From JBAWAP01 sp049589355 (GTDB lineage Bacteria > Chloroflexota > Anaerolineae > VGOG01): DNA of 23,504 nucleotides. Numbering within the stretch: the stretch's first letter is position 1; each line of letters begins with the position of its first letter. The notes under the pieces were generated by a model, which saw only the letters and a list, made by a program, of their open reading frames with translations, did not search any database and had not been told where the DNA came from. Of the stretch, positions 1-5,452 are shown piece by piece. Where the stretch lies: positions 1 through 23,504 of the forward strand of contig JBAWAP010000103.1 of NCBI GenBank assembly GCA_049589355.1. Direction: 5' to 3'. Position numbers and translations under genes: made by a program.

Positions 1-965
1 AACATGGCCTGAGCCGTGCGCCCTAGCATTTCGACACCTCGCACCTCTGTCTCAAAGAGGGGGACAATGGCTCGGACATCGGGGAAGCTGCGCCAGATTT
101 CTTCCATGTACTCTTCTTGCATCTTCAGACGGTTTTTCACGAACTCCGGGGCGTTCTCCCCTACCGTAGCCTCCTCGATCTTCATGTTTACCACTATGCC
201 ACCGACGGGAATGCCGAAATCGTGGAACCAGGCGATGAAGCGCTTGATGACGGCAATGGGCAACGCTTCGGGCAAGGTCACAAAGAAGAAGGCCGTCTTC
301 CGGTCATCGGTCAAAAGCTCTTTGGCCCGCCCCATGCGCTTCTGAAATTGCAAGAGATACTCGAGAAGGGGATCTTTCTCCTTCTTCTTGCTGTAGGAGA
401 GCAATTCCCTCAGGCTCTTGGCCTCCTCGCGGCTCTTGAGCATCTTGTTAACCCACATGGAGTAAACGCTAGACATGCCCAGGAGGCGTCGGGCGTTGGC
501 CGTAGGTGCGGTGTCGAAGACGTAGGCCTCGTACTCGTCCTCGAACATGAGGTCAATCATGTTCTCGAACATGGCCGACTCCTCGAAGGCTGGGTTCATG
601 GTAGCCGACTCGACAAACTCGTCGGCCTTGGTCTTGATGTCGGCGAACCTGAGGAACCAGTTGATTTTGTCACGGATCTCAACCTTGGACTTTTCGATGG
701 TGTCCTTGGTATCAATCTCATAGGCGTAAAAGTTGTCTACGCCCTTCACCAATTTGGGAGCGCCAAAGACGTCCTGATCCAGCATGCTGGTCAGGCTGTG
801 CACCGGGTTGGTCGAGGCCAGCAGGGTGCGCTTGCCCTGACGGGCGAACCACAGAGCCGCAGCCCCGGCCAATACCGTCTTGCCCACCCCACCCTTGCCT
901 CCGAAAAAGACATATTTCATATCGGGGTGCTCAGCCAGGAACTTTTGCGTGGTTTTGTCAATCAT
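1..965 (-). CDS. ArsA/Get3-family ATPase (copy 1), 3' end cut by window edge
   Basis: Cytosolic P-loop ATPase of the ArsA/Get3 (TRC40) branch of the SIMIBI class. The reading frame is open from ATG 965 to the window edge; about 321 codons are visible. By alignment with the second ATPase here it should end within a few codons. The Walker A motif GGKGGVGKT is at residues 22-30. The switch I motif, normally STDPAH, reads STNPVH (residues 51-56), so the conserved Asp is Asn53. The A-loop motif DTAPT is kept at 151-155, but the following GHTLRLL is ANARRLL. No CxxC zinc pair of Get3 type was seen. ArsA proper is a fused two-domain arsenite pump ATPase; this is one domain, and no arsB, arsR or arsC lies nearby, so an arsenic role is unlikely. 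The start has a GGAG-type ribosome site just upstream. It is the last gene of a minus-strand cluster, 38 bp after the CreD-like gene. Confidence 0.9.
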   Translation of the reverse strand, partial: MIDKTTQKFLAEHPDMKYVFFGGKGGVGKTVLAGAAALWFARQGKRTLLASTNPVHSLTSMLDQDVFGAPKLVKGVDNFYAYEIDTKDTIEKSKVEIRDKINWFLRFADIKTKADEFVESATMNPAFEESAMFENMIDLMFEDEYEAYVFDTAPTANARRLLGMSSVYSMWVNKMLKSREEAKSLRELLSYSKKKEKDPLLEYLLQFQKRMGRAKELLTDDRKTAFFFVTLPEALPIAVIKRFIAWFHDFGIPVGGIVVNMKIEEATVGENAPEFVKNRLKMQEEYMEEIWRSFPDVRAIVPLFETEVRGVEMLGRTAQAM

Positions 966-1003
966 AGTTTTCTCCCTTATCAAGTTTTGCCTTCCCCAAT
1001 CCA

Positions 1004-2191
1004 TTAAGAAGCAGCTTTCTTCTGGAAAACCTCCTCCCAGTTCACCCTGGCTGTCATCTGCATTAGCACTGCCAGGGTGATGATGGCTCCCACAGTCACC
1101 ACCAAGCCACTATAGCCCTCAAAGAAGAAGGCGTAGGAAAACAGCACCAGGAAAAGAAATTGCGAAATACCGGCCTCGCGGAGAGCGAAACGTCGGTTGA
1201 CCACCCGCCACAAGTAGCTCACCACCAGGCCCAGAGAGACGGCCGCAGAGGTGATGAAGGTAAGTTGCAATGGCAGGTGGTCCGCCAGGTAGGCGAAGAG
1301 GAGGTGGAAGGCGAAGAAGCCGGCTGCCAGGAAGAAGTAGTGCATGGGGTGTAGATTCACCCTATTCATTGCTCCTAGCATCACCAGCATAGCGAAAAAG
1401 AATAGGAGCGACACCGGTGCAAAGAAGCTCATCCGGCTGGCCAACGGCCCCGGGTTTAGCTTGCGGGGCATCTCCACCCCCACGTTGAAGTCGGACAGCA
1501 GGTTGACAAAACGCCATTGCAGATTCCATCCCTGGGGCGTTGGCGTTTTCGTAGAAGCAGAGATAGTGCGGGCTGGGAAGTTGATGTCCTTGAAATCGGT
1601 GTCCACCGTCAGTGTAAAGTTCTTGACGTTGACGATCCCCATTCCAAAGCTATACAACCAGCGATCCAGCCCCCTGGACTTGTAGGCGATTTGGATGTCC
1701 ACCTGTTCGGCCGGGGCTAACTCCACGGTAGAGACAACGCCCTCCCCTGATTTCTCATCAGGCGTAACTCTGACGCCATTGATGGTGAAGACGAAATCGT
1801 CGTAGATGGCGCTAGTAGAAGGGAAGACGAAGCGTACCTTTACCTCCTCCGCTTTGTCCGACGGATTCTGGACGGCGTAGCGACCATCGAAGGTGACCTC
1901 ATAGGTACTGTACCAGAGGAGCCCCTTCTGGCGATGCTTCAGCTTGAGAGCGACCTGGATGTCACTGGACTCCAGCTCCAGATATTTCTCCGGTGTCCGT
2001 TCATCGGGCGGGGGGAAGTAAACCGCCGGCGCGGCCTGGACATGGGGCGCGCCCCACAGTTCTTCCACCTGTCTGCCCAGGGTCTCGTAGCCGGAATGGG
2101 TGCGCATGGTGACGCTGGCGCCCAAGATGGCCCAGGCCACGGTCACACAGATGAGGATGAAGCCAATGGCAATCAATCGCTGCACAGTCAT
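1004..2191 (-). CDS. CreD-like inner-membrane protein
   Basis: 395 residues. One N-terminal membrane segment (about residues 5-27) is followed by a roughly 220-residue extracytoplasmic beta-rich region, then a block of about five or six membrane helices from residue 255 to 380. The C-terminal half, including the HPMHYFFLAAGFFAFHLLFAYL stretch (first 20 residues HPMHYFFLAAGFFAFHLLFA) and the end TARVNWEEVF, resembles CreD of Enterobacteria, which ends in TRNIDW. CreD is an inner-membrane protein of the CreBC regulon whose molecular role is poorly known. No CreB/CreC two-component genes are visible. The start is ATG 2191 with GGAGG seven bases upstream. It sits between two ArsA/Get3-like ATPase genes with gaps of 33 and 38 bp, which suggests cotranscription and a membrane partner role for the ATPases; that role is inference. 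Confidence 0.75.
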   Translation of the reverse strand: MTVQRLIAIGFILICVTVAWAILGASVTMRTHSGYETLGRQVEELWGAPHVQAAPAVYFPPPDERTPEKYLELESSDIQVALKLKHRQKGLLWYSTYEVTFDGRYAVQNPSDKAEEVKVRFVFPSTSAIYDDFVFTINGVRVTPDEKSGEGVVSTVELAPAEQVDIQIAYKSRGLDRWLYSFGMGIVNVKNFTLTVDTDFKDINFPARTISASTKTPTPQGWNLQWRFVNLLSDFNVGVEMPRKLNPGPLASRMSFFAPVSLLFFFAMLVMLGAMNRVNLHPMHYFFLAAGFFAFHLLFAYLADHLPLQLTFITSAAVSLGLVVSYLWRVVNRRFALREAGISQFLFLVLFSYAFFFEGYSGLVVTVGAIITLAVLMQMTARVNWEEVFQKKAAS

Positions 2192-2224
2192 AAAGTCCTC
2201 CGTAGATAAGCGATCTACAACAGG

Positions 2225-3199
2225 CTATGTCCCAAACATTGCCTCAGCCATCTTCTCGATCATCCCCAGGCCGGTTATATCCCGCTCGAACTCAGGGATA
2301 CGAGCCAGCACCTGGTTGCCGAACAACTTGTCTATCCTCTTAAGATAACCCTCCTGCATCCCCAGGCGGTGTCGCAGGTATTCGGGGATGTTCTGCGCTG
2401 CCAACTCGGGAGGGATAACCCGGTTGACCAGGTACCCTGAGAGAGGCACCTGGAACTTGGCGAAGAGTACCGCCGCCTTCTGGGTGTCGAGGATGGCCAT
2501 TTCCTCGGGGATGATGACGAAGAAGAAGGCGGTTTTCTGCTTGTCGGTCAGGATGCTCGACGAGGTGTTGATGCGATACTTGATGGCTTGCAGTTCTTTG
2601 AGGATCAGATCCTCCTCTAGCTCCTTATCGCGTTGGATCACGGCCGCCACCTGCTGATACTCTTCCATCTCTTGGCGCAGTTTGGTGATCTTGTCTATCC
2701 ACTCGTCGTAGACACTGGCCATGCTCAGATAATAGAGAGCGTGGCCCAGGGGCACCAGGTCGTAGATGTAGTAATCGTACTCAGCGCCGACCACGATGTC
2801 CACCACTTTGTCGAAGATGGCGCTTTCCTCCATAGCTGGCTCGGCCGCTGCTGCCTGGATGTAGTTTTCGATCTCCTCAGGAATCTCGTCCAGGCCGTAC
2901 ATGTCGAAGATCTTCTGCCGGATTTCTTGCTGGTACTCTTTGATCCGCTGGTCGGCGTCAATCTCCTGGGCGAAAAGGTTGGGTATGATCTCCACTGCCC
3001 CCTTGCCGAAAATATCCTGCTGGAAGATGTCGGTCAGGGAGGCCTGAGGGTCCACGGAGAAAACCAGTACCTTATGGCCCTGCTTGGCCAGCCAGTAAGC
3101 TGTAGCGGCCGAAAAAGTGGTCTTGCCCAATCCCCCCTTGCCGCCGAACATGATGTATCTACGGTTGGGGTGTTCTTCGAAGATTCTTGCTAGTGACAA
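2225..3199 (-). CDS. ArsA/Get3-family ATPase (copy 2)
   Basis: 324 residues, about the size of single-domain Get3. The Walker A motif GGKGGLGKT is at residues 19-27. Switch I is SVDPQASL (residues 48-55), so the Asp lost in copy 1 is kept here (Asp50), but the usual PAH is PQA. The A-loop, canonically DTAPTGHTLRLL, is strongly altered to DLVPLGHALYYL (147-158). The C-terminal half is helical and charged. The start is TTG 3199, supported by an AAGGAGAG ribosome site and by alignment of its first 20 residues with copy 1 (the AEHP/EEHP segment before the P-loop). The alternative ATG at residue 17 would cut into the first beta strand. Copies 1 and 2 are clearly paralogous but diverged, and could form a heterodimer equivalent to the two halves of ArsA. 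No arsenic genes are nearby. The target is unknown; the neighbouring CreD-like protein and two small paralogous proteins are candidates. Confidence 0.9.
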   Translation of the reverse strand: MSLARIFEEHPNRRYIMFGGKGGLGKTTFSAATAYWLAKQGHKVLVFSVDPQASLTDIFQQDIFGKGAVEIIPNLFAQEIDADQRIKEYQQEIRQKIFDMYGLDEIPEEIENYIQAAAAEPAMEESAIFDKVVDIVVGAEYDYYIYDLVPLGHALYYLSMASVYDEWIDKITKLRQEMEEYQQVAAVIQRDKELEEDLILKELQAIKYRINTSSSILTDKQKTAFFFVIIPEEMAILDTQKAAVLFAKFQVPLSGYLVNRVIPPELAAQNIPEYLRHRLGMQEGYLKRIDKLFGNQVLARIPEFERDITGLGMIEKMAEAMFGT

Positions 3200-3233
3200 T
3201 GTTCTCTCCTTTACGATAGATGGTGCGAGTTAC

Positions 3234-3261
3234 GCAAGATGCAAGATGCAGGATGCAAGAC
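3234..3261. repeat. heptamer tandem repeat, GCAAGAT x4
   Basis: Four head-to-tail 7-bp units: GCAAGAT, GCAAGAT, GCAGGAT, GCAAGAC. The array lies at the 3' side of the broken four-helix-bundle gene. Read on the other strand its units (CTTGCAT, CCTGCAT) match the array at 3601-3628, so the two arrays form an inverted pair around the pseudogene. Confidence 0.85.
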
Positions 3262-3267
3262 GCGGGG

Positions 3268-3598
3268 TTACGTGTGGCGGTGTTTGCGCTGTTGTCCAGA
3301 TGAAAGAACGAGAGCGGCAACGATTTCATCGAGTAACTGGATGCGATGTCTCACCACTTCGGGATTAAGGAAACGACGGCCACGATAGTACCAACCTCGC
3401 GATTCGCGGGCCGAGCCCAGAGCAACGCGCTGGAAGTAGGCATTCTCCTTCCCAAAGCCGCGGCCATCGATCAGTGTCCTCCCAAACCAAGTCAGAGAGG
3501 AACAGTGCCTTGGGATATATCTGGAAGTTCCAAAGCGGGTCTCGCCTAATGCTCTCTGGCACCTGTGCCATCCATTCTTCATAGTTGAAGGCCGCCAT
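3268..3598 (-). pseudogene. four-helix-bundle protein (23S rRNA intervening-sequence type), internally deleted
   Basis: The first part, from ATG 3598, encodes the typical N-terminus of the TIGR02436-type four-helix-bundle family (FNYEEWMAQVPESIRRDPLW and the next helix, ending SDLVWEDTDR). Around 3470 the match jumps to another frame, which carries the family's C-terminal half: GKENAYFQRVALGSARESR, then a WYYRGRRFL helix and a final helix RIQLLDEIVAALVL. The central segment, roughly 30-45 residues that normally contain the second helix and the AEGY region, is absent, and the two halves are out of frame. Neither frame alone would give a four-helix fold. The family is of unknown function and is found in rRNA intervening sequences and scattered in chromosomes. 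It interrupts the ATPase cluster and is bracketed by heptamer repeats. A sequencing error could explain the frame change but not the missing segment. Confidence 0.8.
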
Positions 3599-3600
3599 TT

Positions 3601-3628
3601 CTTGCCTCTTGCTTCCTGCCTCTTGTCA
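3601..3628. repeat. heptamer tandem repeat, CTTGCCT-type x4
   Basis: Four 7-bp units: CTTGCCT, CTTGCTT, CCTGCCT, CTTGTCA. It begins two bases beyond the start codon of the four-helix-bundle pseudogene and overlaps the stop codon of the next gene (3626-3628). It is the inverted counterpart of the array at 3234-3261. Confidence 0.75.
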
Positions 3629-3904
3629 AGCCAATGCGTCCGTGAGATCCCGCTCCCTCAACATGCGGCGCTTCCAGGTGGAAATCTGGGGCACCACGTA
3701 GGGCAGGAGCCGCAGGGAGTAATAGGGGGGCAGGATAGGCACGCCCAGCAGGTCGCCCATAGTAATGAGGATGAAGAGATGCTCCATGCTGCCCCGGGTC
3801 TTGAGGGCGAAGCGGGTCATGTCATGGCCAGCCATGCCATACAGGAAATCGCGCACCCCCAAGCCGAATCTCTTCAGTCCGCTCATTTCTTGCTCTTCCG
3901 ACAT
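3626..3904 (-). CDS. small conserved protein of unknown function, PPYYSLRLLP motif (paralogue 1)
   Basis: 92 residues; function not recognised. Residues 1-40 are polar and helical. Residues 43-72 form a hydrophobic stretch with the motif GDLLGVPILPPYYSLRLLPY (50-69). A basic segment with TWKRRMLRERD follows. The gene at 4053-4352 encodes a clear paralogue that shares this motif almost unchanged. The hydrophobic part has Pro-Pro in the middle, so it may be a hairpin or a membrane-associated segment rather than one clean transmembrane helix. The start is ATG 3904 with AGGAGGT six bases upstream. It lies between a repeat element and the broken four-helix-bundle gene, upstream of ATPase copy 2 on the same strand. 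Being small, partly hydrophobic and next to Get3-like ATPases, it could be a client or subunit of them; this is inference. Confidence 0.85.
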   Translation of the reverse strand: MSEEQEMSGLKRFGLGVRDFLYGMAGHDMTRFALKTRGSMEHLFILITMGDLLGVPILPPYYSLRLLPYVVPQISTWKRRMLRERDLTDALA

Positions 3905-3934
3905 TTGACTACCTCCTGATGTTATCGGTTTGAG

Positions 3935-4033
3935 AGAAACCAGGTTTTTCCTCTACTCGAATGGGTGCACTGATGCTTTTGAGGCTTTTCGCAGTGCGAA
4001 AAGTCACGTTCTTCAGTCGAAAACCTGGTTTCT
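3935..4033. repeat. 99-bp element with 14-bp terminal inverted repeats (copy 1)
   Basis: The ends are AGAAACCAGGTTTT (3935-3948) and AAAACCTGGTTTCT (4020-4033), perfectly complementary. Inside is an 8-bp hairpin, CTTTTCGC / GCGAAAAG (3985-3992 and 3996-4003) with a 3-nt loop. The copy at 10560-10658 has the same ends and exactly the same length. It fills almost all of the gap between the two small paralogous genes. There is no coding potential, so it looks like a non-autonomous palindromic element. Confidence 0.85.
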
Positions 4034-4052
4034 GGACCCCGTCACAGACCGA

Positions 4053-4352
4053 TCAACCAATCTCTTGATCAAATAAATCGGTGAAGTCTTTTTCTCTCAA
4101 CATGCTGCGTCGCCACGTATCCAGGGTGGGGACGATGTAGGGCAGGAGCCGCAGGGAGTAATAAGGGGGCAGTATGGGCACGCCCAACAGGTCACCGAAG
4201 ACAGCCAAAATGAACAAGTGATCCAAATGGGCCCGGGCCTTGTTGAGCTCACGCACCATGTCGTAGATGGTCATCCCGTAGATGACCTGACCCAAGGCCC
4301 GGCCGAGTTCACGCAGGCGATCCAGCTTCGGCACCCCTGCAGCTATCTCCAC
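4053..4352 (-). CDS. small conserved protein of unknown function, PPYYSLRLLP motif (paralogue 2)
   Basis: 99 residues; function not recognised. It is paralogous to the 3626-3904 product: both contain DHLFIL/EHLFIL, then GDLLGVPILPPYYSLRLLPY (here residues 53-72), VP, a TWRR/TWKR pair and MLREKDFTD/MLRERDLTD. The polar N-terminal third has diverged. The start is GTG 4352, three bases after the stop of the ferritin-like gene, and its ribosome site (GGTGAG) lies inside the end of that gene, so translational coupling is likely. Conservation of the hydrophobic PPYY core and of the basic C-terminal helix, with divergence elsewhere, suggests that the core is the functional surface. Membrane association or binding to the neighbouring ATPases is possible but not shown. 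Confidence 0.85.
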   Translation of the reverse strand: MEIAAGVPKLDRLRELGRALGQVIYGMTIYDMVRELNKARAHLDHLFILAVFGDLLGVPILPPYYSLRLLPYIVPTLDTWRRSMLREKDFTDLFDQEIG

Positions 4353-4355
4353 AGC

Positions 4356-4811
4356 TCACCAACGCTCTTCCAAGGCATGGATCTGGGCCTTCAGCCAGCG
4401 AGCATGTTCCATCTCATCCTGGAGGTGCTTCTCCAGCAGTTTGACCGTATCGTCGTCGTCCACAATATCTGCAATCTGGGCGCTGTAATCCTTGATGGCC
4501 TGCTGCTCCTCCCCCAGTTCCAGCTTGAGCATCTCGACCGTGCTGGCCTGAGCGCTGGCTGCCCCCACTGCCCGGCCAGCGACGGTAGCCGCCCCGCCGG
4601 GCTGAGCCGTCTCGCTGCCCAGTTCCTTGATTCGCTTCGTCAACTCCTGGGCATGGCCCTCCTCGACGCTAAGGATGGCCCGCACTCCCTGGATGATGGC
4701 GTCCTCGGCGATGGCCTTGGCGTGGGCCCCGTACATCTCCACCGCACTTAATTCGGCGATGAGGTCATAGTTCAAAGCCTCGATGATCTGTTCTTTGCTC
4801 AGAGCTTTCAT
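4356..4811 (-). CDS. ferritin-like diiron protein
   Basis: 151 residues with the ferritin/bacterioferritin ligand pattern in two helix pairs: Glu20, then E50-E-G-H53; Glu101 or 102, then E133-M-E-H136. This can coordinate a diiron centre for iron or peroxide chemistry. Residues 65-92 form a Gly/Ala-rich linker between the helix pairs, longer than in classical ferritins. It is a member of the broad bacterioferritin-like / ferritin-like superfamily, but not a typical Dps or FtnA. The start is ATG 4811 with GGGAGGT seven bases upstream and a near-consensus promoter before it. It is cytoplasmic, with no signal peptide. It is the first gene after that promoter and precedes small paralogue 2 by three bases, so the promoter probably drives the small proteins and perhaps the ATPases too. 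A CxxC thioredoxin-like gene lies upstream, which hints at a redox or iron link for the cluster. Confidence 0.85.
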   Translation of the reverse strand: MKALSKEQIIEALNYDLIAELSAVEMYGAHAKAIAEDAIIQGVRAILSVEEGHAQELTKRIKELGSETAQPGGAATVAGRAVGAASAQASTVEMLKLELGEEQQAIKDYSAQIADIVDDDDTVKLLEKHLQDEMEHARWLKAQIHALEERW

Positions 4812-4835
4812 GGATCTACCTCCCTCTCCACGCTT

Positions 4836-4864
4836 ATTATACTCAGATTTGCAGGAAGATGCAA
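4836..4864 (-). promoter_or_regulatory. sigma70-type promoter for the ferritin-like gene cluster
   Basis: On the minus strand: -35 TTGCAT (4864-4859), a 17-bp spacer and -10 TATAAT (4841-4836). The start of transcription should fall near 4829, with a short leader to ATG 4811. The same hexamers and spacing recur at 7783-7811. Confidence 0.75.
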
Positions 4865-4871
4865 CATTGGT

Positions 4872-5288
4872 TCAGCCTTGGTCAATGGCGAGGGCCAACC
4901 GGCCTGTGGTGGGGTTCTTCCCGTTGATGTGCCCTTGAAGGACACGATCCAGGGCGGTTTTATCCCAGCCCACGTACTCCTTGCGGCCGGCGATGATAAA
5001 GGCCGGATAGCGCCGCACCCAATGGCGCACCGACTTGAGGAAACCTTCCAAGGACTGAGGATCAATGAGCTTGATGCGGAGGGCATTCCCGTAGCGATGG
5101 GCCAACTCGATGATCCAGGCCGACAGTCGCTCAAAGTCCTCCTTCAGATCCTGGGGGTACTCGTCCAGTTCCTCCCGATGCACCTGTTTGCCCACCTCTG
5201 TCTGGCCGAAGATGACCTCGCAATGGGCGCAGTGGCGCAGGTCGGTCAGCACTGGCGCGATGACCTCTATCGGGATAGGTTTCACCAT
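4872..5288 (-). CDS. thioredoxin-fold-like CxxC protein
   Basis: 138 residues. A C20-A-H-C23 pair stands near the N-terminus after a beta-strand-like IPIEVIAPVL segment. A long helix region (45-68), a second strand RIKLIDP (71-77) and RYPAFIIAGRKEYVGWD (93-109) follow, where Pro95 resembles the cis-proline before the third strand of thioredoxin folds. This supports a small redox or metal-binding thioredoxin-like protein, but it is not a canonical thioredoxin (no WCGPC) and not a recognisable ArsD. The start is ATG 5288 with GAGAGGT close upstream. It is on the same strand as the ferritin-like gene and 60 bp upstream of it, that gap holding the promoter. CxxC protein, diiron protein and ATPases together could make a redox-linked module; the exact substrate is unknown. 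Confidence 0.75.
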   Translation of the reverse strand: MVKPIPIEVIAPVLTDLRHCAHCEVIFGQTEVGKQVHREELDEYPQDLKEDFERLSAWIIELAHRYGNALRIKLIDPQSLEGFLKSVRHWVRRYPAFIIAGRKEYVGWDKTALDRVLQGHINGKNPTTGRLALAIDQG

Positions 5289-5302
5289 TTACCTCTCTTG
5301 AT

Positions 5303-5367
5303 GGGTAGTAGACCAATCGCATTGGCCGTCTTAGCCGATAACGCCCAACTCGGTTGGGCTACTACCC
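5303..5367. repeat. nested palindromic element (copy 1)
   Basis: A perfect 9-bp outer stem, GGGTAGTAG (5303-5311) / CTACTACCC (5359-5367), encloses two hairpins: CCAAT-cgc-ATTGG (5313-5325) and GCCCAAC-tcg-GTTGGGC (5343-5359, sharing its last base with the outer arm). A weak third palindrome lies between them. The copy at 16837-16929 has the same order of hairpins with compensated stem changes. Both lie between genes. Confidence 0.85.
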
Positions 5368-5391
5368 TTTTCCGGAAGAACTCGCCAGCCT

Positions 5392-5429
5392 ACAAAAGCG
5401 ACGGGAGAGCCACTTTGGGCTCTCCCGTC
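5392..5429 (-). terminator. rho-independent terminator of cstA
   Basis: A perfect 12-bp GC-rich stem (GACGGGAGAGCC at 5400-5411, GGCTCTCCCGTC at 5418-5429) with a 6-nt loop. Read on the minus strand it is followed by GCTTTTGT. It lies 24 bp after the cstA stop codon. Confidence 0.85.
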
Positions 5430-5452
5430 ATTCCACATTGGGTTGATGCTCG

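Noticed and set aside
117..1007. Long plus-strand open frame of 296 codons.
   Set aside because: It is the antisense shadow of the ArsA-like ATPase, which has clear family motifs on the minus strand.
1..3199. Arsenic resistance operon.
   Set aside because: Only ArsA-like ATPases are present; there is no ArsB/ACR3, ArsR, ArsC or recognisable ArsD, and both ATPases lack ArsA's fused two-domain form.
3234..3628. CRISPR-like array from the repeated heptamers.
   Set aside because: Units are 7 bp, contiguous and without spacers; no cas genes.
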